Shown here one piece after another: positions 10,226-20,473 of a stretch of 64,000 nucleotides of DNA (position 1 is its first letter; each line of letters begins with the position of its first letter). The notes beneath the pieces are model-generated. The model saw nothing but the letters and a program-made list of their open reading frames with translations. It did no database searches and had not been told where the DNA came from. The position numbers and the translations under genes were made by a program. The stretch is from Furcasterigmium furcatum (Eukaryota; Ascomycota; Sordariomycetes; Glomerellales; Plectosphaerellaceae), in contig BCIA01000003.1 of NCBI GenBank assembly GCA_001599815.1, positions 1-64,000 on the forward strand, read 5' to 3'.

Positions 10226-11878
10226 CTACAGCTGCCACCCCCAATTGCCATGGAAGCCATATGGCATCACAATGGGCAAGGCAGCTCTACCAATCTCATG
10301 CATAGTCGTCGAGTTCAGGACAACGAGGGCGCTGTGTCTGGCCACGGAATCCATCACGACTGACAACAGCACGCCGTCATCCTCGCGTGTGGCCCCTGGT
10401 GCCTCAACGAAGATGGGCTCTGTCGGTAGATGCTCTTTGCAGGGCATCCAAATCTTAGTATCGCCCGTCTCCGTGTCGACTTTGATCAGCGAATCTGCAA
10501 AGTACCCAGGCTTCTCCACGTGCATGCCGTAGGCATACCTATAGGGCTTCCCGCGATACTTTTGGTTGATCTGCGGCAGCTCAATGTTGGCCTCCTTTCG
10601 GGGTAGGGCGAACTCGACTTCTGCTCTGTGTGTAGTGAGAGAGTCGGAGGTCGAGTCGGCGCTGTCGCAGGATCCGCCGTAAAAGGGAAGCTTGTATCGC
10701 ACAAAAGTGGCAGGGATATCGTGAATAGCGTAAGCATCGGTGCCGGTCTTGGGGCCAAGGTTCGCCCGCAAGTTCTCAATACGGGTACCATTCAAGATCT
10801 GGGCGTCATCCATGCGTGGGATGTCGATAAAGATATTCCCGTTGTCGTCTTCGAAGGAGTTGATCTCATGAAAGGCGAAGAAGGCTTCGTCTGAAACATA
10901 CTTGGAAAGGACGCCCCCATTCTTGTCAATAACATAGAACAGAGTGTTGCGCTCCGGGTCCCATTCGCCAATCGCATCCAAGAGGTTGAAGGCCTCATGG
11001 ACGAGATCAGCCTGCCACACGATGAGAATGAGGTGCTCCGACGTGCCAAACAACGAGTGAATATAGGCAGGAGGGGCGTCGGTGATGTTGGCAATGATCT
11101 TTGTTTCGCCGTCAGGTAGGATACCGAAGACACGATAGATGGGAGGATCGGCTGTAGCGTCGAGTATGTAGTTATAGAGAGATCCATCCTCTTGCACTGA
11201 CGGGTGGGCAGCGCTGCGGCTCGCGTTGAGCAAGGGGTGATATGCCCCATAAGTGAAGATCTCGATGGGTTCTAGAGTCTCCGGATCAAGCTGCTGGAGC
11301 TGGTTGGAATCGGTGGTGGCCACGAGCGTGTTGAAGACGCCGCCGGTGCTGGAGGTGTTGCGGTCCAAGCTTGGGAAGTTGGGAACGTAGGCAACGTTGA
11401 CGTCGGCGCTCGCTTTATCACCAACAGGGTCGTTATGGTCTCTGTAGGTGACTTCAAAAGCTCCGAAGATGGCCTTGCATGGATCGCCACCAAAGGAGCC
11501 GCCAGGGAACATGCCCGTCTCGCGAACGAAGTCGACAATTTCATCCGACGCATTGCGGCTGCGGTAGGTCACGGAGCCGTTGGCGATTTCGAACCGGTGA
11601 TTGCGGCTGAATCCATCAAACCAATGCTCAGCAGTGAAATTTCCCACGTCCCAAGTCGCGGCAGCACCGCGATAGAGCGAGCCATGCAGCCAGCTCGGGA
11701 TGGTGCCCTGGATCTCAAGGGCGGTTGGAGTTTGATACTCCCGAGCACCGTAGAATCCCCAGCTCACAGGTTTCGAGCCTGGCGGAGGTGGAATCTCTCT
11801 GGCCGAGAGTCCTGAAGCCGCGACGCAACGCAGGGGGGCAAGAGCCAGAAGTAAATACTGGAGACACGAGGAAGGCAT
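10226..11878 (-). CDS. Carotenoid-oxygenase (RPE65/CCD) family protein with signal peptide
   Basis: Single exon. I prefer the ATG at 11878 (550 residues) over the in-frame ATG at 11959. A TATAAAAG on the minus strand at 11978-11985 would place transcription start near 11950, and the protein from 11878 begins with a clear signal peptide (MPSSCLQYLLLALAPLRCVA). The family fold binds one iron through four histidines; candidates are in GAYHPLLNAS, PAYIHSLFG, FFAFHEINS and the terminal YGFHGNW. RGAAATWDVG near the N-terminus and GVFNTLVATT also fit. Family members cleave carotenoids, stilbenes or related olefins oxidatively. The substrate here is unknown. The secretory signal and several N-x-S/T sites imply an ER or extracellular protein, which is unusual for the family. 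Confidence 0.85.
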   Translation of the reverse strand: MPSSCLQYLLLALAPLRCVAASGLSAREIPPPPGSKPVSWGFYGAREYQTPTALEIQGTIPSWLHGSLYRGAAATWDVGNFTAEHWFDGFSRNHRFEIANGSVTYRSRNASDEIVDFVRETGMFPGGSFGGDPCKAIFGAFEVTYRDHNDPVGDKASADVNVAYVPNFPSLDRNTSSTGGVFNTLVATTDSNQLQQLDPETLEPIEIFTYGAYHPLLNASRSAAHPSVQEDGSLYNYILDATADPPIYRVFGILPDGETKIIANITDAPPAYIHSLFGTSEHLILIVWQADLVHEAFNLLDAIGEWDPERNTLFYVIDKNGGVLSKYVSDEAFFAFHEINSFEDDNGNIFIDIPRMDDAQILNGTRIENLRANLGPKTGTDAYAIHDIPATFVRYKLPFYGGSCDSADSTSDSLTTHRAEVEFALPRKEANIELPQINQKYRGKPYRYAYGMHVEKPGYFADSLIKVDTETGDTKIWMPCKEHLPTEPIFVEAPGATREDDGVLLSVVMDSVARHSALVVLNSTTMHEIGRAALPIVMPYGFHGNWGWQL

Positions 11879-11977
11879 AATGAGGGGGGGAGTCGGGCTT
11901 GTGTAGATTCGAGGCTGGTTTCTTGAGCAGGAGGTTGTCTGGATCTTCTGTCTCTCCATCCGGTCCGTGGTCCTGGT

Positions 11978-11985
11978 CTTTTATA
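11978..11985 (-). promoter_or_regulatory. TATA box of the carotenoid-oxygenase gene
   Basis: TATAAAAG on the minus strand, 100 bases before the preferred ATG at 11878 and only 19 before the alternative ATG at 11959, so it argues for the downstream start. Confidence 0.5.
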
Positions 11986-12388
11986 CATTTTCCAAAGCTT
12001 GGAGGATTCTACAAATGCACAGAATTCCCCCGTAAGAGCGTAAGACACCCTTCCGCGCGGGAGATGCTCGTCTGGTCGGTCTTGCTGTGGACGCGCAAAT
12101 GACGAGAGAGATATTACGCATCCCCTAACGTGGATGCGGGCTGAGCCTCAGCTATGCGAATGCGAGAGCAGAAAAAAGTCGCGACCTTTGCTACGTCATG
12201 TCTGGGGTAACACCATGAAATCCAAATGGGGTTTGGTTCTCGCATGGCGTTCGCAATCTCGCATCGATTGTTGCGAGGGCATTGTTCCGAGTCCCACGTG
12301 GAGGTAAAGTCACAGGGACATCGAAGCTGGGCTCCTGTGCAACAAGGTCAACCGGCATAGCCCGGTCATCATTCCTTCCTCTCGAGCT
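11986..12388. other. Intergenic
   Basis: Upstream DNA of the carotenoid-oxygenase gene and the 3' flank of the MFS permease. It contains a palindromic CACGTG (E-box) at 12295-12300, well upstream of the oxygenase gene. No coding sequence is supported. Confidence 0.4.
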
Positions 12389-14275
12389 CTAAATGGTATA
12401 CCGGTATCTGGGACTCTCGTCGCCGAGCTCGGCCAATTCCTCCTCGGACATGTCCCGATACTTCTCGTCGATCTCGCCCTTTTCACGACGACGATTCTCA
12501 CGCGCAAACCAGAACCACATGAATGCATAGATACAAGTAGCCATCCCCACCATGCTTAATGTCGTCGCATGTCCTCGGATGTACTTTGGCCCGTCGCCAG
12601 TGGGACTGCACGCATTAGTGCTGACCCTGTCTGTCTCAAGCAATGAAGTACTTACTAAATGAACGGCGACATGATGCCGGCACAGTTTCCCGTTGAGAGC
12701 TGCATCCCATTTGCTGTTGTCCGCTTGCCGTATCGTGGCGAATTGTTCGGGAGCTGTCCTGTGTTAATGCTTCTGAATCTGACGTGATCCGCGATTCCAA
12801 GTCACTCACCCATGCTAAAGGCAGCCCAACAAGGATGTACAGTCCAATCGCGACCAGAAAACAACTTTCTCGGTCAGTATATGGCCACTCCACCACTTGA
12901 CATGGTACCAGACGCTACTCACCCAAAGTAGTGCACGCTCTGGGAAGACGGCGAGATGAGAATACCGTAGCCAATGATGCTGAGGCTTCCAAATATGATG
13001 CAGAACAGCCCGCGTTTCTTCAATCGATCCGACAGGAATGCAATGGACATGTACGCAAGTGCGCCCAGAAAGTAGCAGGGAACGGTGAGCAACTGAACTT
13101 CCGCGACGGTCCATGTCCCGATGCCCCTGATGATAGTGGGCAGGAAGGTCGAATATCCTACAGTGAAACCCTTGGTCAGTCTTTGCTCGCGGGTCGGGAA
13201 TCGGAACCAGTAGCTCACCATAGAGCATTGTGTCTGCTCCGAATAACGCAATGCAGAACATCCACACCTTCCAATCGCGGAAAGCCTTCATCATGTCGCG
13301 ACGATCAAACTGCTGGGCGCTGGTGGTGTTGCCATACTCTCGCTCGACACGAGCCGCCATCAGCTTTCTGTCCTTCTCAGTCAAGAAGTATGCAGTCTCT
13401 GCATCATTCGGAAGTGCCCAGTATGTGATGATACCGAGAACAAAGGTCGGGATGCCTTCGATGATCATGATCCAGCGCCACCCGTTCATCCCTTCTATGC
13501 CCTCCATGTGCCCAATGCCGTAAGCCAGAAGACCACCAAGGCCGCCTGCGATGGCAGCAGAGACAAAGAGGTACCCAACTCGCAATGCAAGCTCGTGTTT
13601 CGAGTAGAAGAATGTCAGGTACACATTAAGACCTGGGAAGAGGCCAGCTTCGAATGCACCGAGAAGCAGGCGACATGCAACCAGCTGCCCATAGTTGTTC
13701 ACAAGTCCAGTCAAGGTGGCGACGATTCCCCATGCGCTGAGAAGGAATCAAAACTATTAGCGGCTTCCGGTATGCATGCTCTGGGTGATCCATACCATGT
13801 AATGAATGCGATCCATTTTCGGGGCGTAAATCGCTTCAGAACCAAGTTCGAAGGGATCTATGACTTTTGTCAGCCTTGACGATATGATGCAGCGCCATGG
13901 CTGGCTGTTACCTCGAATATGATGTATGTGACGAAGAGAATGGAGACGGCAACTTGGAATTGATTTCCAGTGAGACCCAAGTCTTCCTCCAAGCCGTACA
14001 AGCGCGCATTGCCGATGTTGACACTGAGAGAGTTCATGAGCGAGGCGCTAACACCGGCAATAGACTCAGACAAACCGGTCAAGGAAACTCATGAGGTAGA
14101 GAAGCATAACAAGCGGGATTAGATGCAGATCTAGCTTCCGCACCAGCTGCTTCTCGCTGGCCAATAGGTCGGTAGCCATGTCGTCGTCGGTCTCGGAAGG
14201 TCTCCCGCCATGGGCGTGGTGACTCTGAAGGACTGGGGACACCCGCCCTGATGGGCTCTTCAAAGTTTCAGTCAT
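12389..14275 (-). CDS. MFS permease, anion:cation symporter family (Dal5/Tna1-like)
   Basis: Eight exons in transcription order: 14275-14076, 14023-13912, 13857-13796, 13736-13219, 13157-12923, 12864-12810, 12753-12656, 12605-12389. The seven introns are 50-61 nt and every phase closes, giving 498 residues. The joined protein reads LMSFLDRVNIGNARLYG, ILFVTYIIFEIPSNLVLKRF, ACRLLLGAFEAGLFPG, GWRWIMIIEG and PLAWLPNNSPRYGKRTTANG, the standard blocks of the yeast allantoate/nicotinate/pantothenate permease family, with about 12 helices. The acceptor of intron 6 is the second AG (12754) rather than the first, because only that restores PLAWLPNNSPRYGK. Likely a plasma-membrane carrier for an organic anion such as nicotinate. 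The substrate cannot be read from sequence. Confidence 0.9.
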
Positions 14276-14671
14276 TTCAGAGCTCTTGGTGGTGTCAGGA
14301 GATGACCCGCTCGTCCGCCATTGAATGGGAAAGAGGGGTTAATGAACACAATAGAAGCTGAGGTGGGACGACTTGATGAGTCCTTGGAACGAAGAATTCT
14401 CGCTCTTTCATCAGGCGATAAGCCCGAGCGACCGATACCGGGTCCAGACGGGTGCAGGATTACTCATCCTTGGTGGGCCAGAAGGGTCCCTTTTCGAGAA
14501 CGACTGCTCACATCATCCAGACATACATGTGATCGATCATCTGAATTATTATCCGGTCGCTATGGAATCTCATCGTACATGTCTGATGCCAAGGTTCTAA
14601 CCTGCGTCCCCAATGGGGGAGCTCTCTGTCGGGAAGAAAAGACAAACTCCAGAACTCCGCATTCCCATCAT
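14276..14671. other. Intergenic
   Basis: Upstream of the MFS permease and downstream of the desaturase, both on the minus strand. No gene, repeat or clear promoter element seen. Confidence 0.4.
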
Positions 14672-16983
14672 CTAATGCAGGCCGCTCTCGCCGGTCTCTA
14701 CCATGTAGTTGTGGCAGTTCACAAGCATTTTCACCTGCTCTCCAACCTCGTCCAATCTGCCAATGACCTTCTTGTTTCCGTCGAAGAACGAGAGAATGGT
14801 GTACGGGATTCCAGTGTCGTTGCAGAAGTCCTTCACAAGAGCCTGAACCTTCCTGAGGTTGTGGCGTGGGACTCGGGGGAACAGGTGGTGGATGACCTGG
14901 AACTGCAGGCCGCCGTGGAAGAAATCCAGCCATTTCGGGCAGTCAACATCCATGGTCGTTCTCAGCTGGCGTTGAGGAAAAGACTCTTCTTCACCAAGGT
15001 TGGTGGTCGCCATCCCCCAATGCGAGAGGGTAATCTGAACGTGCAGGGGCATGAGGACGACATGGCTGATGACCGCGAAGGCAACACGGATCGTCCATGT
15101 GGGCAGAGTGCACCACAGGAGGCAGTACCCGTAGAGGTACCAGTAGCAGCACATGAAGATCATCTCCGTGGGGCGAATCCACCAGCAGCTTGTGGTGTAC
15201 AGACCCGACGACTTGGACGAGAGGATGTGCAGCCATGAGAGCAGGTAGAGGTTGAACCGCGCAATACCCATCACCGGGTAGTAAGTGTACTTCTGGTAGG
15301 GCACCAGGATTTCGGAGGCCTTGTCCCAGTAGAAGACGAAGCCATTGTAGTACGTGGACCGAATAGACTTGAAGAACGAAGGGCAGGTGGAAAAGAGAGG
15401 CAGGTTCTGGATGTCGGGGTCGTGCTCCTATTCCGAATTAGTATTTGAATGCATGGATTTGGAATCATGCGGACATACAGGCTGGTTGGTGATCAGGTGA
15501 TGCACATTGTGGCTGCTCTTCCACCAGCCCATGGACAGGCCACAGCAGAAGTCGGCGATGAAGATGGCGATAAGGGTATCAATGACGAAGTTGTGGGTGA
15601 TGGCACAATGGCCGGCGTCATGTGCGGTGAACATGATCTGATGCTAAAATTGAACCATGTAAGTATCAGGCACGTACGCGAGACACGGCGGAGGGCTTAC
15701 CCAGAAGACTCCCAAGAAAACGGCGGATGTGAGGTACCACTCGTTGCGGAGAAGGACGAGGAAGGTGATGAAAAGTGCTGCATAGCGGCAACACTCCTTG
15801 CCATAGTCCAGGTACGGGCATTGGTAGTAGCCGCCATCGCGGACCTTTTGATGAAGCTCCCGATACTTGCGAGCAATGTCTTGCTGCACGACGGGCTCGA
15901 TAGGAGGATATTCGCTGCGGTCCCGATCTTCACCATGCTTGATGGCCCACTCCGTATACTCCGTGGGTGACATGTATTTCAAGGGGGTTTCGGAGGGAGC
16001 AAGATGGTCGGTGGACGGGCCGTGCCGTTTCCGCAGCCCCGAGGCGTCGCCATCTGGCTTGGTGGTGTCGAAGGTATCCTCATCACTACTGTTGCAGTCG
16101 GACGAGATGGACGAGGCCAGGGAGTCCTGGTCTCGGACAGGGCTGGATCGCAGGTCATCGACATCTCGGGTGCCGCTAGAGTCCGTGTCGGAAGCTTCGG
16201 AGTCGGCATCGACGGAAGCATCAGGGCATGATTGATGATCATCGACGAGGGATGGTTCGACCTTGCGATAAACGCCGCCTCTGATTGGCGGTGTCATGTT
16301 GGGCCAGACGCCCACCGGCTTCCGGCCGATCCGAAAGGCCTTCATCTTGGACACTGAGGCGTCGGAGTGATATCTGTGCATTGGTTCATCAGTAAGCAAC
16401 GGCACCAGTAGGACCCAATGAAGCGGCGCGCTGCCCAAAGTCCGAGCCCGAAAGCCCGTCCTCCAAGTCAGACTTCTGATCGGGGAAAGCCAATCGGAAT
16501 TACATCCATGAAAAGCGCGATGTTATGGAGGCATCGCCCACCATCCAATGTCTCGGCTGGATTAAGCTTAAAACCACGGGCCTCCGCCCCGATTTGCTTT
16601 TTTGGCACACTCCCAAGATGGTTCCTGGGGATCCAGGAACACACTGCTTGCTGCGACCGCACAAATCGCTCATGGCGGCCTCTCAATTCAGATGATTGGC
16701 CCGTGCTTGTGCGCCAGCCGATTTCGACCGCGACGGGACCAGAAGACAATAGAAGAAAGAGGAGCCACACAGGACGAGGTATGAAGAGGTAGGTATGTTC
16801 TTACACTTTGATTTCGTCCGTCGCATCCCGTCCGACCATGTGTTGGATGGCCAGTTGGCCGCCGGGGTGCTTGGAGAGCCACGCGCTGAGGTTCAAGACA
16901 TAGTCCTCGAATATGATGATGGTTTTGCCATCGGCGATGAGCCCTTCCACCGCTCGCGGGGTCAAGATATCGTCGCGACCCAT
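14672..16983 (-). CDS. Delta-8 sphingolipid desaturase (cytochrome b5 fusion)
   Basis: Exons 16983-16805, 16373-15701, 15643-15479 and 15427-14672 give 590 residues. Residues about 1-65 are a cytochrome b5 domain with the heme-binding HPGG (LSKHPGGQLAIQHMVGRDAT) and the second heme histidine at YHSDAS, formed across intron 1. A serine- and acid-rich linker of roughly 75 residues follows, then membrane helices and the three histidine boxes of front-end desaturases: HDAGH, HNVHH and QVIHH (the glutamine replaces the first histidine, as is typical). The enzyme should insert the 8(E) double bond into the ceramide long-chain base in the ER, on the way to glucosylceramide. Intron 1 is 431 nt, far longer than the other two (51-57 nt). 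Confidence 0.92.
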
Positions 16984-18285
16984 ATCTGCAAGCGCAGATG
17001 GTATTCCTTCTTTTTTTGTCGGCGATGGTATTGGGTTGCGGGTCGGTACTGCCAGTGGCGAGGGTGTCGATGGCCGTCAAGTGAGTCGGCTTCGTGTCGA
17101 AGGCGCAATCGCAGCAGCGATGGGGAGCAGCAGTTCGGGACGAGAAATCGTTGCGGTCCTGGTGTGGAAAGGAGGAAGGAACTGGCCTGGGGATGGACCG
17201 AATTTGATTTTAAGGGGATCCCGATCGGCTCATTACCACGAAGGGGGCTGAGTGCGGTACGAGAGCTCGGGATGATGGAACGATCAACTGGCGGCACAAT
17301 GCGAGGAGGCGAGGGAATCTTTCACGCCTCGTACGTTGGAAGAAGGGCGACATTGCGCGCCCAAACGTGCCGGCAAAAGGGGGACAGGCCAAGGGTACCC
17401 GAGAATCCATCCGGACGGACACTTTCGCTCGGGGCTGTCTGTTACTCGTTGACCACCATCCAGGCGTCGACTGCTAACGAACTACTATCTGCGAACCATC
17501 CACTTTGACAGCCCCCGGCAGCACCTGTCAATGACGGCGGCCTGGGAAAAACTGGGAAGCCGACACGAACCAACGGCGACAGACACAAGAAGGGTCCATT
17601 CTGGGGGCGACGGACGAGTCGACGGGCTGGATGCTCCCACGCACCTCCACAATTCGACCCCTGATCTTCCACAAAAGAGAGTAGAGGCCAAGGGAACCAA
17701 GGAACCTTTAGCTCAGTGCGGAAGGTGAACGCGCCACACTATGCAGGGGGGTGATCGGAGGACTCGCCTGCTCAAGATTGCTCATCTCTCCTCCAGACTC
17801 CACAAATCACAAGCGTTGAAACACCCAGGCGAACCAGCGTTGCGAGTCCCCATCGAAACCGAGCCTGAATCCGCAAAAGAGGGGACGGAGGTGACGCGGC
17901 CGTGGCCACGAACCCGAGTCGAGTCCTTGGTCCGACTCAGATGCGAGCTGGCGAGGTGCCATTGACGCGGGCAAGCAACCAATGGTGTGGGTGGGTGCCT
18001 GGTCCCTGATTAGATAAAGGCAGATAAGATAACGCCTCGTAGCAGGGACGGTTGCAAAGTTCCACGTGCCTGCCGCTTGTCCTTCTAGAAAAAATCAGCG
18101 CCTGAGGCTGGTGGCAGCCACATCCACCCCGCTGGTGGCTGACTCGTTCGATCCACCTTTTCTCCAACGCGACACACCCTTGGAATTTTCCCCAATCAAT
18201 TAACCAAACGCGCTCTCGACGCGAACCTCTCGTTGCGCTGCGCAAACCCTCCACAACTCTGTCTTTTCCTTCTCCGTTGTGGGAA
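16984..18285. other. Divergent promoter region
   Basis: About 1.3 kb between the desaturase (leftward) and the Reb1-like gene (rightward), so it must hold both promoters. Several long frames cross it on both strands, but none shows a recognisable protein. No TATA box is evident near either ATG. Confidence 0.5.
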
Positions 18286-19810
18286 ATGTCTGACTCAGAG
18301 GGCTCATCCTCTTTGGATGATCGTGACGATGCCGACTCGTCAGATCGCGGCGACATCGATTCTGACGAAGAAGGCGGCTATCTGGACGACGACCGCGACG
18401 ACCACGGCAGTGAGGAAGAGAGCGACGATTCGGACGACAAGGACGACGAGGATCCCCTAAAGAACTTCCCGATGTTTTCTTCTTTGACCGGCGAAGAGAT
18501 TCATCACAAGGATGGTGGCGACTCGGATAGCGACGATGAGGAAGACAATGCAGACGACGGTGACGAGTCGTCCAGCTCCAATCCACTCGACAAAATGGAG
18601 GTCTTCTCATCTTTGCATCCCCCTTCCGGAGCTGAATCCTCCGACAGCGAGGATGAGGGAGACGCGTCGTCAAGGAATGAGATTGACCGCGAAGATGAGG
18701 TATCGCTTCCACCCATGTATACTTCGGGAAGCCCTGACCGTATGCTCCAACCTTCTGTCCGCTCTGAGTGTACATACTAATTCCGTATTCACAGTGACCA
18801 CTCCGACTCCTGCTCCGAAGCGTCGAGCACCAGACTCGAACGGGACGACCCCTGCGCCCAAGCGCCGAAAGACCCGGAAGGCTCGATCAGACGCGTTCAT
18901 AGATTCGGAGGACGACAACACCAATACCCGCACCCCACAACACGATCTTGCTCGACAGCCTGGGGCTGTCGAGGTATCGAGCCAAAGTGCTGGGTCTGGC
19001 ACGCGCAAACAAAAGTCAAAGGCGACGTTCACCCAGACGCCCCTGGGCTTCAAACCAGAGCCCAAGTCTTCGAGCAAGAAGCCAGCAATCAAGTCCACGC
19101 CGAACGCCAAAGTCACACCTCGTGTGTCCCGCACACAGCCCGTAACGTCGACGCCTCTTCCTCGAACCCCATCCTCCGTATTGATACGGAATTTCACTGA
19201 AGACGAGAGAGCATCTATCGCGGATGCCGTGGAAGCTTTCCGGGCGAAGCATGGCATGCTGCAATCGGAGATCAATGCACTTATACAGGAAAGTCTGGGT
19301 GCAGGCCAGCGACGCCACAGTTACGGTGTTTCAGTCAAGGACAAGCTTTGGAACGCGATATCCGCCGCCTGTCCCGGCGGAGACAGGGCGAAGTTACTGG
19401 GGTATTGCCGGAAGACCTTCCACAACTTCAAGGCTCGCGGTGGACAATGGACCGAAGAGGAAGATGATCAACTTGCGCAACTTGTCAAATCCCGGGGCAC
19501 AAAATGGGCTCAAATCTCTCGGATTCTCAACCGTCACCCAGAAGACCTTCGAGACCGATACCGAAACTATGTCGTATGTGCGGACAGGCGCGAAACCGAC
19601 GGCTGGACGGATGACGAAATCCGCCGCCTTGTACAGTACGTCCAAGAGTCCATCGACGATATTGAGTGTTCCAAAGATCTGGAGCCGGACAACAAGCGGT
19701 TCCACCGCCCCATTGAGCGATTGATTAATTGGCAGCACATCAGCCAGCAACTCGGTAGCCGAAGCAGGATCCAGTGCCTGGGAAAGTGGAGGAAGATGAG
19801 GGACGATTGA
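18286..19810 (+). CDS. Reb1/TTF-I-like Myb-domain DNA-binding protein
   Basis: Exons 18286-18739 and 18795-19810 (intron 55 nt, GTATGC donor, branch tactaatt) give 489 residues. I chose this donor over the nearby GTATCG because only it joins the frames in phase. The first 150 residues are very acidic and serine-rich. Basic stretches follow (PKRRAPDSNG, PKRRKTRK), likely nuclear localisation signals. The C-terminal third has a helical region (FTEDERASIADAVEAFRAKH), then Myb/SANT-type repeats starting near residue 368 (GGQWTEEEDDQLAQLV, W370; RDRYRNYVVC) and a second one at DGWTDDEIRRLVQYV. This order is that of Reb1/Nsi1/TTF-I, which terminate RNA polymerase I and block replication forks in rDNA. 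That role is inferred from the architecture. Confidence 0.82.
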
Positions 19811-20473
19811 TTAAGTGACCGGATTATGGTTTTGGCGTTTGAGAGGCTTTGATGATACCCACGGTATTGCTTTTTTACTGTCTTGGAAGGAGGCTTTGAT
19901 TGTCAGCGATTGTCAGCCTGCAAGGCAGAAAAGATGACGAAATCATGTTGGTGGTGAGTACACAAGACACCACCTGAGCCTTCATATCAGGGCTGGCTGT
20001 TGTAGAGGAGATAGAATGCTGAACACCTGTCTCCTCCACTGGATCGTTCGATATGGTGTTTGTGGTTTGACGCAGTAAACAATCCTCTAAACTCTCAGCC
20101 AGTTGCTCAACGCGTGCCTTCCATTTACAGGCGGGATATGGCTTTGCAGACTGCCAGCGCAGGTTCTGTTGTCACGTCCACGACCTTTCCCCCCGACACC
20201 CCAGCCAGCCCCTGAGCTGGCCGTCTTCCACGATACCAAGTCACATTTTTCAGCAGCCACGTGTTGTGCACACTTTCTCTTCCAAGCAAGGAGCTTGCAT
20301 CGCGGGTGAGGATACTCGCCTCCAGCTTTTACGTCTTCTCGTCTGAACCACAACTATTGCAGAAAGGAGATTTCTTCTCCGGGTTGATCCCATGATCCAA
20401 CATTCCTAGGTTCTTATGAGCGGCAGGAGCTCTCAGACGGCGAGACCTTGAAAGAATCAACCGATTTGATGCC
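19811..20473. other. Intergenic
   Basis: Between two genes on the plus strand: 3' flank of the Reb1-like gene and promoter of the 20474 gene. No coding, RNA or repeat feature recognised. Confidence 0.4.

Noticed and set aside
11959..11959. In-frame upstream ATG for the carotenoid-oxygenase gene
   Set aside because: It lies 19 bases from the TATA box, so would be upstream of transcription start, and it would bury the signal peptide.
1..14281. Biosynthetic gene cluster in the left part
   Set aside because: A transporter, a C6 regulator, an oxygenase and an MFS permease are present, but there is no synthase, synthetase or terpene cyclase; the mix is better explained as unlinked accessory genes.
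14321..15238. 305-codon plus-strand frame
   Set aside because: Antisense shadow of the sphingolipid desaturase last exon.
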